Counted from the first letter of the stretch, positions 7,075 to 12,878 are shown. The stretch: DNA of 14,804 nucleotides from Roseovarius sp. (GCA_021767845.1 JAASSQ010000047.1:1-14804), one strand, 5' to 3'. The notes: a model not told the origin generated them from the letters alone. Translations and numbers: made by a program.

Positions 7075-7159
7075 CCGTTTTACGAGCAGCCCAGGGAGGA
7101 GGAGAGGGCCTTTCGCAAGTTTTGCAAACACCCAGGGAGGAGGAGAGGGTGTCTTGCAA
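7028..7159 (-). ncRNA. CcsR/'cuckoo'-type anti-Shine-Dalgarno small RNA, second unit (three hairpins)
   Basis: Three stem-loops with identical 13-nt loops UCUCCUCCUCCCU. In transcription order: loop 7134-7146 on a 12-bp stem TTGCAAACACCC (7122-7133) with one bulged base at 7153; loop 7093-7105 on a short GCCC/GGGC stem (7089-7092/7106-7109), extendable by CGA/TCG across an internal loop; loop 7050-7062 on the perfect 12-bp terminator stem. The loop holds CCUCCUCCC, which mimics the 16S rRNA anti-Shine-Dalgarno. Known family: the CcsR1-4 RNAs of Rhodobacter sphaeroides, co-transcribed with the DUF1127 gene ccaF1, RpoH-dependent, stress-induced and processed from the 3' region. Those are described as having two such hairpins, so the grouping into units here is my inference from spacing (loops 41, 43 and 69 bp apart). 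Confidence 0.85.
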
Positions 7160-7174
7160 CCGTGTGGGTCGATC

Positions 7175-7188
7175 AAGACCCGGGTCTT
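7175..7188. repeat. Perfect 14-bp palindrome in the linker between the two hairpin groups
   Basis: AAGACCCGGGTCTT is perfectly palindromic. It overlaps an alternative small hairpin GGGTC/GACCC (7166-7170/7177-7181). It lies in the longest gap of the array and contains no CCUCC. It may be a processing or folding spacer between the two RNA units. Confidence 0.5.
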
Positions 7189-7189
7189 A

Positions 7190-7264
7190 AGGGCGGCGGC
7201 CCAGGGAGGAGGAGGGGGCCGCCGCCGTTGACAGGTGCCTCAGGGAGGAGGAGAGAGGCACCTG
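7190..7264 (-). ncRNA. CcsR/'cuckoo'-type anti-Shine-Dalgarno small RNA, first unit (two hairpins)
   Basis: Begins 11 bp after the DUF1127 stop codon. The first hairpin has a perfect 10-bp stem (7232-7241 with 7255-7264, CAGGTGCCTC/GAGGCACCTG) and loop 7242-7254. The second has a perfect 11-bp stem (7192-7202 with 7216-7226, GGCGGCGGCCC/GGGCCGCCGCC) and loop 7203-7215. Loops are UCUCCUCCUCCCU and the one-base variant CCUCCUCCUCCCU. The two-hairpin layout matches the described R. sphaeroides CcsR RNAs. Likely made by processing of the DUF1127 transcript. Trans-acting base pairing to purine-rich ribosome binding sites is the expected mode of action. Confidence 0.85.
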
Positions 7265-7275
7265 AACTCGGTATG

Positions 7276-7497
7276 TCAGTCGCGCATGCCGTAGACGGCG
7301 CGGATCGCCTCGGCGCGCAGGCTGCAGCGCGGGATGCCGAGGTCAGCCAGTGTCTTGTTGTCCAGCGACCGCAGCTCGTTGAGCGTCTTGCGGTACATCC
7401 GGTAATCCGACAGGCGCTGCATCAGGTGGTGCAGGGCTGCGCCGAACTCAAGACCAAGGCCGGTTTCGGCCGCGCGTGTGTAGGTCGCGAAGGACAT
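7276..7497 (-). CDS. Small DUF1127 protein, CcaF1-like
   Basis: A 73-residue protein with the DUF1127 motif in its second half: YRMYRKTLNELRSLDNKTL (32-50) followed by ADLGIPRCSL (51-60). DUF1127 proteins are short, basic and arginine-rich. The R. sphaeroides member CcaF1 (71 residues) is reported to bind RNA and to affect maturation and turnover of the CcsR small RNAs encoded directly behind it. The same arrangement is seen here, with hairpin RNAs starting 11 bp after the stop, which makes the CcaF1 role likely. The ATG at 7497 is preceded by AAAGAGAA as a Shine-Dalgarno. The 5' region is long and divergent from mrp; an RpoH-type promoter is expected from the family, but I could not pick one out with confidence. 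Confidence 0.9.
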   Translation of the reverse strand: MSFATYTRAAETGLGLEFGAALHHLMQRLSDYRMYRKTLNELRSLDNKTLADLGIPRCSLRAEAIRAVYGMRD

Positions 7498-7597
7498 TTC
7501 TCTTTCAAGGCTCCGGTTTGCGTGGCATCGCTACGCGTCGTTTCGTTGCATCCAAAATATCGCGATGCTGCATGTGCACAATCCCCCGTTCGTTCAA

Positions 7598-7612
7598 TGC
7601 TGCTATGCAGCA
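7598..7612. promoter_or_regulatory. Inverted repeat in the divergent DUF1127-mrp region
   Basis: TGCTGCTATGCAGCA is a perfect inverted repeat with 6-bp arms and a 3-bp centre. It lies 101 bp upstream of the DUF1127 start and 125 bp upstream of mrp. A related GATGCTGCATGTGCACA stretch with the palindrome TGTGCACA (7573-7580) lies nearby. It could be an operator or a leader-RNA hairpin; the binding factor is unknown. Confidence 0.4.
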
Positions 7613-7627
7613 AGTGCATAAGCCAAG

Positions 7628-7656
7628 CTGACCTAAGTTTGGGCGGTGCATACATT
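7628..7656 (+). promoter_or_regulatory. Weak candidate promoter of mrp
   Basis: CTGACC (7628-7633) and TACATT (7651-7656) are separated by 17 bp and match the housekeeping consensus at four of six positions each. It would leave a leader of about 75 nt before the mrp ATG. Confidence 0.25.
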
Positions 7657-7736
7657 TTTTGGGCAGTTCGGATGCGGCCCTTGCTCGCGCGCTGAAAGCT
7701 GCCACCTATTGCGGCAGGAAAGATGGGAGATTGGGC

Positions 7737-8819
7737 ATGAGCCGTGCGCGCGACGACATCCTGAAGCAGCTTGAACGTCTGGAATTGCCGGACGGGGGCA
7801 ACCTTGTATCGCGCGACATGGTGCGCGCCTTGAGTGTCGAAGGCGGCATGGCGCGATTCGTGATCGAGGCGCCGAGCCCGGACATCGCACGGCAGATGGA
7901 GCCGCTGCGCGCCGCCGCGGAACGGGCCGCGCTGTCCGTGCCGGGGGTCGAGACGGCGCACGTGGCGCTGACCGCGCACCAGGCAGAGGCCGAGGGGGCG
8001 GCAAAGAGGAACGCGCCCGGCCTGAAGATCGGGGGGCATCCCAAGGGCGGGTCGGAACCGATCCGGCCTGCCGGTGTCCGCTCGATCCTTGCGGTGGCCT
8101 CGGGCAAAGGGGGCGTGGGCAAATCGACGGTATCGTCCAACCTTGCCGTGGCCCTGGCCCGCCAGGGTCGGCGCGTGGGGCTGCTGGATGCCGACATCCA
8201 CGGCCCCAGCCAGCCGCGCATGATGGGGGTCAGCGACCGCCCGGCCAGCCCGGACGGCAAGATCATCGAGCCGCTGCATGCGCATGGTGTCACGCTGATG
8301 TCGATCGGCCTGATGCTGGAGGCGGACAAGGCCGTGGTTTGGCGCGGCCCGATGCTGATGGGCGCGTTGCAGCAGATGATGAGCCAGGTCCGGTGGGGGG
8401 AACTGGATGTGCTGATCGTCGATCTGCCACCTGGAACCGGCGATGTGCAGCTGACGTTGTGCCAGCGGTCGGCCCCCACCGGTGCGCTGGTTGTCTCGAC
8501 CCCGCAGGACGTTGCGCTGATCGATGCGCGCAAGGCGATGGACATGTTCCGCACGCTCAAGACCCCGGTGCTGGGGCTGATCGAGAATATGTCGATGTTC
8601 CAATGTCCCGAATGCGGACATGAAGCGCATATCTTCGGTCATGGCGGCGTGCGGGCCGAGGCGGAGGCCCTTGGGATTCCGCTGCTCGCGGCCTTGCCCA
8701 TCGACCTCGAGACGCGGCTGGCGGGGGATGCCGGGACGCCGGTGGCCGCCGGGGACGGGCCGATGGCCGAGGCTTATGGCCGCCTGGCCGACCGCCTGGT
8801 GCAGGGCGGCATGGCCTGA
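7737..8819 (+). CDS. mrp: Mrp/NBP35 family Fe-S cluster carrier ATPase (ApbC)
   Basis: A 360-residue cytoplasmic P-loop NTPase that carries and delivers [4Fe-4S] clusters to apoproteins. Domains: an N-terminal MIP18/DUF59-like domain (about 3-80), a variable linker (80-112), then the MinD-like ATPase with deviant Walker A SGKGGVGKST (122-131), LLDADIHGPSQPRMMG (149-164), VDLPPGTGDVQL (228-239) and the cluster-binding CPEC pair (Cys290, Cys293) in ENMSMFQCPECG. The start is the ATG at 7737 with GGGAGA upstream; an in-frame extension to 7659 is not supported by the family or by a Shine-Dalgarno. It converges on the lipoprotein gene with only 20 bp between. The 2Fe-2S ferredoxin gene 1.1 kb away is another Fe-S gene, but it is not in the same operon. 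Confidence 0.96.
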   Translation: MSRARDDILKQLERLELPDGGNLVSRDMVRALSVEGGMARFVIEAPSPDIARQMEPLRAAAERAALSVPGVETAHVALTAHQAEAEGAAKRNAPGLKIGGHPKGGSEPIRPAGVRSILAVASGKGGVGKSTVSSNLAVALARQGRRVGLLDADIHGPSQPRMMGVSDRPASPDGKIIEPLHAHGVTLMSIGLMLEADKAVVWRGPMLMGALQQMMSQVRWGELDVLIVDLPPGTGDVQLTLCQRSAPTGALVVSTPQDVALIDARKAMDMFRTLKTPVLGLIENMSMFQCPECGHEAHIFGHGGVRAEAEALGIPLLAALPIDLETRLAGDAGTPVAAGDGPMAEAYGRLADRLVQGGMA

Positions 8820-8839
8820 AGCTGCGCCCACGGCTGGCC

Positions 8840-9361
8840 TCAACCCTCCTCGGGCAGATCCACTGCGACCAGCCCCAGCTTGCGCGCGGCTGCCAGTGAC
8901 AGGATGCCGGAATCCAGGCCTTGGGGTTTCTGGTAGGCGCGAACGGCGGCGCGCGTGCGCGCGTCCATCCGGCCGTTGATGGGGCCGGTGTAGTGCCCGC
9001 GCACCTTGAGCGCACGTTGCAACGAGGCGGCGAAATCCGCCGGTTGCTGGTAGGCGCAGGGCACGCGGAACCATGTGACCTTGCGTTCCCGCAGGATGGC
9101 TTGGCGTGTTTCGGTCTTGTAGATCGCGGGTTGCGTGACGGTGCCATCGGCGCTGACCTGCGCGGGCTGCAACAGGATCTGCTCGGTCACGGTCTCGATG
9201 ACGGCCGGGGTGGTCTGCTTGCTCCAGCAGGTGCCCGGCGGGGCGCCGGGCGGGGCCTCTTGCAGGCTGCGTGTCACGTCGGGTTCGCGCAGCGCCCCGG
9301 TGGTCTGACAGGCGCAAAGCGCCAGAACGAGTGCAAGAAACGCGGGAAAACGGATCGTCAT
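8840..9361 (-). CDS. Putative lipoprotein with C-terminal peptidoglycan-binding domain
   Basis: A 173-residue exported protein. The N terminus MTIRFPAFLALVLALCACQT has a short basic start, a hydrophobic core and a lipobox-like LCAC with the lipidated cysteine probably Cys18, so it should be anchored in the outer or inner membrane. The middle (about 35-110) is a Thr/Gln-rich region with paired cysteines (CWSK, VPCAYQ) and no family I recognise. The C terminus, LQRALKVRGHYTGPINGRMD and TRAAVRAYQKPQGL, is a PG_binding_1 repeat. The start at 9361 is chosen because it gives the signal peptide; GAGG lies upstream. The DnaE2-like OB-fold gene lies 34 bp upstream on the same strand, so the two could share a transcript and the LexA-box promoter. 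Role unknown; probably cell-wall associated. Confidence 0.75.
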   Translation of the reverse strand: MTIRFPAFLALVLALCACQTTGALREPDVTRSLQEAPPGAPPGTCWSKQTTPAVIETVTEQILLQPAQVSADGTVTQPAIYKTETRQAILRERKVTWFRVPCAYQQPADFAASLQRALKVRGHYTGPINGRMDARTRAAVRAYQKPQGLDSGILSLAAARKLGLVAVDLPEEG

Positions 9362-9395
9362 GCTCGGGCCTCGGGGGGCTTTGTTTGCGAGCAGT

Positions 9396-9797
9396 CTAGA
9401 CGCTTTTGGGCCTTCGGGAAAGCGCGGGCGCCTCAAGCAACTGGTCAAGCAGGCTTGAGATGTCCTCGATCTCTTCGGCGATCACGTGCACGACCCCGGA
9501 TTGGCGCTGCACCCGGCCGGTCACCCGCAACAGGCGCCCGGCGATCACCGCGCGGCGGAACCGGTCGTAAAGCGCGCGCCAGACCACCACGTTGACCACG
9601 CCTGTTTCGTCCTCGAGCGTGAGAAAGATCACCCCCTTCGCGGTGCCGGGCCGCTGTCGCAGGATCACCAGCCCCGCGACGGCGACGCGCGCCCCCTCGG
9701 GCGGATCATCCAGCCGGGCTGCGACCACGCAGGCGGGTGGACGCGGCCAGCCGGGATCGGCGGCGGAGTCGGCGGAGGTGGCAGACAGGACTCGCAT
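9396..9797 (-). CDS. Stand-alone OB-fold protein resembling the C-terminal domain of error-prone polymerase DnaE2
   Basis: A 133-residue protein. Residues 36-112 are an OB-fold nucleic-acid-binding domain, and RQRPGTAKGVIFLTLEDETG (48-67) with the following VVNVVVW, GRLLRVTGRVQRQSGVVHVIAEEIEDISSLL is the signature of the DnaE2 (ImuC) C-terminal OB domain. DnaE2 is normally over 1,000 residues; here the PHP, palm, fingers and helix-hairpin-helix parts are absent and the usual tail after the OB fold is shortened. The first 35 residues are unlike DnaE2. The frame is intact with no stop or frameshift, so it is either a maintained separate gene or a young remnant. The ATG at 9797 has no Shine-Dalgarno, but a promoter and LexA box sit directly before it, giving a probable leaderless SOS-controlled mRNA. 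The lipoprotein gene follows after 34 bp. Confidence 0.75.
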   Translation of the reverse strand: MRVLSATSADSAADPGWPRPPACVVAARLDDPPEGARVAVAGLVILRQRPGTAKGVIFLTLEDETGVVNVVVWRALYDRFRRAVIAGRLLRVTGRVQRQSGVVHVIAEEIEDISSLLDQLLEAPALSRRPKSV

Positions 9798-9799
9798 GA

Positions 9800-9814
9800 G
9801 AACAAAAATAGAAC
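9800..9814. promoter_or_regulatory. LexA (SOS) box at the OB-fold gene start
   Basis: GAACAAAAATAGAAC, on the minus strand GTTC-TATTTTT-GTTC, exactly fits the alphaproteobacterial LexA box. It ends 2 bp before the start codon and covers the predicted -10, so bound LexA would block the promoter. dnaE2 genes are classic LexA targets in this class. Confidence 0.75.
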
Positions 9815-9832
9815 GCCTGCATTTTGTCGCAA
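9805..9832 (-). promoter_or_regulatory. Candidate promoter of the OB-fold gene, overlapped by the LexA box
   Basis: On the minus strand TTGCGA (9832-9827) and TATTTT (9810-9805) are spaced by 16 bp. Seven bases separate the -10 from the ATG, placing the expected transcription start on the A of the start codon. The region on the plus side (9815-9929) also must hold the ferredoxin promoter, which I could not identify. Confidence 0.5.
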
Positions 9833-9929
9833 CTCTTTTTCGGAAGGGTCGCAAATGGGACTGGTCTGGACTACATGGCTTGGCTAGGTAACGGCACGTC
9901 CGCCACGTCACAGGGGAGAGCGAGAATTC

Positions 9930-10253
9930 ATGGCGAAAATCACCTACATCGAGCACAATGGCACCGAACACGTCGTCGAAGTGGCCAACGGGCTGACCGT
10001 GATGGAAGGCGCGCGCGACAACAACATCCCCGGCATCGAGGCCGATTGCGGCGGGGCCTGCGCGTGCTCGACCTGTCATGTCTACGTACATCCCGACTGG
10101 GTCGAGAAACTGCCGGCGAAGGATGACATGGAGGAAGACATGCTCGATTTCGCCTATGAGCCCGATCCCGAGCGGTCGCGCCTGACCTGCCAGCTCAAGG
10201 TCTCCGATGCCCTGGACGGCCTCGTGGTGCAGATGCCGGAAAAGCAGATCTGA
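9930..10253 (+). CDS. 2Fe-2S ferredoxin, adrenodoxin/Isc type
   Basis: A 107-residue cytoplasmic electron carrier. The cluster ligands follow the adrenodoxin pattern: Cys40, Cys46 and Cys49 in CGGACACSTC, and Cys87 in LTCQL; Cys44 is an extra cysteine within the loop. The acidic stretch KDDMEEDMLDF (64-74) is the usual partner-docking helix. Such ferredoxins supply electrons for Fe-S cluster assembly or to cytochromes P450. Length and start agree with the family, and GGGGAGAGCGAG lies upstream as a ribosome binding site. The stop codon overlaps the next ATG (TGATG), so translation of the following gene is probably coupled. Confidence 0.95.
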   Translation: MAKITYIEHNGTEHVVEVANGLTVMEGARDNNIPGIEADCGGACACSTCHVYVHPDWVEKLPAKDDMEEDMLDFAYEPDPERSRLTCQLKVSDALDGLVVQMPEKQI

Positions 10254-10966
10254 TGAAGGCTGCAAGGCAGGTGGCCTGCTGCATGGCCCTGCTTTGCGCT
10301 GCGATCGCGCCGCCCGCCCTGGCGCAAGAGATCTCCGCCGCATCCTATGCCGATCCGACAACGCGCTATACCCACGGTGTCCTGGGGGATGCCGTGGAGT
10401 GGGGCGCCTTGCGGCTCGATCTGTCCGATGGGCGGCGTGTCAGGATCACCCTGCCGGACTCGCTGGTTTTCGAGGATACGACCCCGCGGCTGGCCGATCT
10501 GGATGGCGACGGCGGGCCAGAGGTGATCGTGGTGGAAGCCGCGCTCGACCATGGCGCTCGGCTGGTCATTTACGACGAAACCGGGCGGATCGCGGCGACC
10601 CCGCATATCGGCCGCGCGAACCGCTGGCTCGCCCCCGTGGGTGCGGCGGATCTCGACGGGGACGGGGCGGTCGAGATCGCCTATATCGACCGTCCGCACC
10701 TGGCCAAGACCCTTAGGATCTGGAGATACCAGGACAGGCGGCTGGTCCATGTTGCCGATGCGCCTGGCCTGACCAATCACCGGATCGGGTGGGAGTTCAT
10801 TCCCGGCGGCGTCCGTGACTGCGGATCGGGGCCCGAGATCGTCACCGCCGATGCGGACTGGTCGAGGATCGTGGCGACCCGCCTCGTGGCGGGCCGTCTC
10901 ACCTCGACCGCGCTACGCGCCTATGACGGCCCGGAGAGCCTGAACGCTGCGCTATCCTGCCGCTGA
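10253..10966 (+). CDS. Secreted FG-GAP/VCBS-like repeat protein of unknown function
   Basis: A 237-residue protein with a clear Sec signal peptide: MKAARQ, a hydrophobic core and PALA-QE, cleaved probably after Ala24. Two calcium-binding FG-GAP-type motifs are visible, DLDGDGGPE (82-90) and DLDGDGAVE (133-141), each preceding a short hydrophobic strand as in beta-propeller blades; a third, degenerate blade may lie around 190-205 (CGSGPEIVTADADW). Two or three blades are too few for a full propeller, so it may assemble or be a compact variant. It overlaps the ferredoxin gene by one base (TGATG), implying coupled translation, although a periplasmic protein behind a cytosolic ferredoxin has no obvious functional link. 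It converges on purD across a dispersed repeat. Function not assigned. Confidence 0.8.
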   Translation: MKAARQVACCMALLCAAIAPPALAQEISAASYADPTTRYTHGVLGDAVEWGALRLDLSDGRRVRITLPDSLVFEDTTPRLADLDGDGGPEVIVVEAALDHGARLVIYDETGRIAATPHIGRANRWLAPVGAADLDGDGAVEIAYIDRPHLAKTLRIWRYQDRRLVHVADAPGLTNHRIGWEFIPGGVRDCGSGPEIVTADADWSRIVATRLVAGRLTSTALRAYDGPESLNAALSCR

Positions 10967-10967
10967 G

Positions 10968-11019
10968 CCTTCTTCTTGGCCAAAATACCCTGGGGAGCGC
11001 GAGGGGCAGCGCCCCTCGC
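10968..11019 (-). repeat. Dispersed intergenic repeat, copy 2, with hairpin; probable terminator
   Basis: On the minus strand it reads GCGAGGGGC-GCT-GCCCCTCGC (perfect 9-bp stem, 11019-10999), then GCTCCCCAGGGTATTTTGG and CCAAGAAGAAGG. The order and sequence of modules match copy 1 at 5559-5626, without the second hairpin. It starts 1 bp after the stop of the FG-GAP gene and lies 3' of purD, so it again separates convergent genes. The remaining 38 bp to the purD stop show nothing clear. Confidence 0.6.
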
Positions 11020-11057
11020 ATCGGTCGGAGCGCGCAAGCGATCCGAAGCCCGCGCTT

Positions 11058-12320
11058 TCAGAGCGCCCGCCAGCCGATGTCACGCCGGCAGAAGCCCTCG
11101 GGCCACTCGATCCGGTCCACCATCGCGTAGGCCCGGTCGCGCGCCTGTTCCAGAGAGGCCCCCCGCGCCGTCACGTTCAGCACCCGTCCACCCGAGGCCA
11201 CGATCCGGCCATCCACCTCGGCGGTGCCGGCGTGGAACACCATGTGGAAACTGTCTTCGGCGCAGTCGTCCAGTCCCCTGATGACGCTGCCTTTTTCGTA
11301 GGCTCCGGGATAGCCCTTCGCGGCCATGACCACGGTCATGGCATGGTCGTCGGCCCAGTTGACGGAACACTCGGCCAACCGCCCTTCGGCCGCCGCCTGC
11401 ATCAGATCCAGCGCCTGCGCCCCCAGCCGCATCATCAGCACCTGGCATTCGGGGTCGCCGAAGCGGGCGTTGTATTCCACCAGACGGGGCTGCCCGTTCT
11501 CGATCATCAGGCCGGCGTAAAGAACGCCTTGGTAGGGCGTTCCGCGCTTTGCCATCTCGCGCAGGGTCGGCTCGATGATGTCGCGCAGCGCCTTTTGCGC
11601 CACCGCGTCGGTCAGGACCGGGGCGGGGGAATAGGCGCCCATACCGCCGGTGTTCGGCCCCGTATCGCCTTCGCCTACGCGCTTGTGGTCCTGGGCCGTG
11701 CCGATGGGCAGGGCGGTTTCACCATCGCACAGCACGAAAAAGCTGGCTTCCTCGCCGGTCATGAATTCCTCGATCACCACCTCGGCGCCGGCCGCGCCGA
11801 ACTCGCCGCCGAACATGTCGTCGATGGCGGCCATGGCCTGGTCCTCGGTCTCGGCCACGATCACGCCCTTGCCCGCGGCAAGGCCGTCTGCCTTGACCAC
11901 GATTGGCGCGCCGGCTTCGCGAACATGGGCCTTGGCGGACTCGGCATCGGTGAAATGCGCATAACCGGCCGTGGGCGCGCCTGCTGCGTCGCAGATTTCC
12001 TTGGTGAAATGCTTGGACGCTTCAAGCCGCGCAGCCGCCCCGGACGGGCCGAACACCAGGAACCCCGCATCGCGCAGGCGATCGCCCACGCCCGCGGCCA
12101 GCGGCGCCTCGGGGCCGATGATGATGAAGTCGATGGCGTTCGCGTCGCAGAAATTCACCACCGCCGCGCCGTTCTCGATATCCAGCGAGGCGCATTCGGC
12201 GATCTGGGCTATCCCGGCATTGCCCGGCGCCACGATCAGCTTGTCGCATTTCGGGTTCTGCATCACCGCCCATGCCAGGGCGTGTTCGCGGCCACCACCG
12301 CCAAGGATCAGAATGTTCAT
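11058..12320 (-). CDS. purD: Phosphoribosylamine-glycine ligase (GAR synthetase)
   Basis: Second step of de novo purine synthesis: ATP-dependent ligation of glycine to 5-phosphoribosylamine in the cytoplasm. The 420-residue length is normal for the bacterial monofunctional enzyme. Visible: N-terminal ILGGGGREHALAW (5-17), IIGPEAPLAAG (67-77), the ATP-grasp lysine loop VVKADGLAAGKGVIVAE (141-157), EEFMTGEEASFF (184-195), HKRVGEGDTGPNTGGMGAYSP (212-232, the PurD signature) and the metal-binding NARFGDPECQ (284-293). The ATG at 12320 matches relatives; a modest GCGGAA lies about 10 bases upstream. It is a single gene, divergent from the small exported protein gene and xseA; no operon partner on this strand in the window. 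No PurR-type site was recognised in the 160-bp divergent region. Confidence 0.98.
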   Translation of the reverse strand: MNILILGGGGREHALAWAVMQNPKCDKLIVAPGNAGIAQIAECASLDIENGAAVVNFCDANAIDFIIIGPEAPLAAGVGDRLRDAGFLVFGPSGAAARLEASKHFTKEICDAAGAPTAGYAHFTDAESAKAHVREAGAPIVVKADGLAAGKGVIVAETEDQAMAAIDDMFGGEFGAAGAEVVIEEFMTGEEASFFVLCDGETALPIGTAQDHKRVGEGDTGPNTGGMGAYSPAPVLTDAVAQKALRDIIEPTLREMAKRGTPYQGVLYAGLMIENGQPRLVEYNARFGDPECQVLMMRLGAQALDLMQAAAEGRLAECSVNWADDHAMTVVMAAKGYPGAYEKGSVIRGLDDCAEDSFHMVFHAGTAEVDGRIVASGGRVLNVTARGASLEQARDRAYAMVDRIEWPEGFCRRDIGWRAL

Positions 12321-12480
12321 GTCGATGTTCCGCTTCGCTGGTTTCGCAAGTGTCTAGCGGGGTGAGGCCGTTTGAACAAGAGCGCGGGAAATCCACGCCA
12401 CGGGGCGGGGTTCGGGGGTTTAGGGTGCTTCAGAATCTCCTTAAGGTTGTGTCGCGAGCATCAAGAGAAAGGAACGGCAC

Positions 12481-12852
12481 ATGCAACGACGCGCATTCAT
12501 CGGCGGAATCGCGGTTTCGGCCTTGGCGGGGCCACTCAGGGCGCAATCAGGGGCGCGCACGGACTGGTTGCGTCAGGGGTTCGGCTATCTTCGCCCGCCG
12601 ATGCGCCGTCACGTCCAGAATGAACTCAAGGTTGGTGGGTTCTATTCTGGTGCGATCGACGGGCAATATGGCCCGGCCACGCAGAGCGCTCTGATCGGGG
12701 CGGCCAACCATATCCGCCGGAATTCACGGGGCCAGGTCCGCATTGACCTGACCACGCAATCCGGGATCGTATCCTATTACAAGGGCCTTGTGTCCGGCGA
12801 ACTGGCCGCATGGCTTTATGGCGAGGGAAACGAGTGCGCGAACGGCTGTTGA
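12481..12852 (+). CDS. Small exported protein with a peptidoglycan-binding-like motif
   Basis: A 123-residue hypothetical protein. MQRRAFIGGIAVSALAG followed by PLRAQ looks like a twin-arginine-type or short Sec signal with cleavage near residue 21, so the mature protein of about 100 residues is periplasmic. QNELKVGGFYSGAIDGQYGP with ATQSAL (46-71) resembles a PG_binding_1 repeat (grow, loop, D-G-x-x-G-P-x-T). The C terminus has two cysteines (CANGC), possibly a disulfide. AAGGA upstream is a good ribosome binding site for the ATG at 12481. The xseA start follows 31 bp after the stop, so co-transcription is possible, but a separate xseA promoter may overlap its stop codon. No named family recognised. 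Confidence 0.75.
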   Translation: MQRRAFIGGIAVSALAGPLRAQSGARTDWLRQGFGYLRPPMRRHVQNELKVGGFYSGAIDGQYGPATQSALIGAANHIRRNSRGQVRIDLTTQSGIVSYYKGLVSGELAAWLYGEGNECANGC

Positions 12853-12878
12853 ACCGCGGGGCCTTTCGCGTCTATCAA
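12849..12878 (+). promoter_or_regulatory. Weak candidate promoter of xseA
   Basis: TTGAAC (12849-12854, overlapping the stop of the previous gene) and TATCAA (12873-12878) are 18 bp apart. The -10 ends 5 bp before the ATG, again suggesting a leaderless or near-leaderless start where no Shine-Dalgarno is visible. Confidence 0.25.

Noticed and set aside
5665..7176. Longer M20 protein starting at 7176
   Set aside because: The extra N-terminal residues would be translated from the small-RNA hairpins and terminator; the family length is met from 6960.
7050..7254. Plus-strand AGGGAGGAGGAGAG copies as strong ribosome binding sites
   Set aside because: No plausible coding start follows any of them at the right distance; on the other strand they form loops of stable hairpins behind a DUF1127 gene.
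7038..7264. Five repeats of a purine-rich 13-mer as a CRISPR array or minisatellite
   Set aside because: The repeats are only 13 bp, the intervals irregular (39-69 bp), and each is enclosed by its own inverted-repeat stem; this fits RNA hairpins, not CRISPR repeat-spacer units.
5761..7695. Plus-strand open frame of 644 codons over the M20 gene, the hairpin array and DUF1127
   Set aside because: It crosses a terminator, five hairpins and two clear minus-strand genes; low-complexity Gly/Ala/Arg composition only.
7422..9317. Minus-strand open frame of 631 codons antisense to mrp
   Set aside because: It overlaps mrp, the lipoprotein gene and the DUF1127 start in other frames and has no recognisable domain.
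9396..10361. Longer version of the OB-fold gene starting at 10361
   Set aside because: The extension is antisense to the ferredoxin and lacks DnaE2 similarity; the ATG at 9797 has the promoter and LexA box directly before it.
12448..12456. TTAAGG near the small exported protein gene as a CtrA site
   Set aside because: Only one TTAA half-site is present, with no partner at the required spacing.
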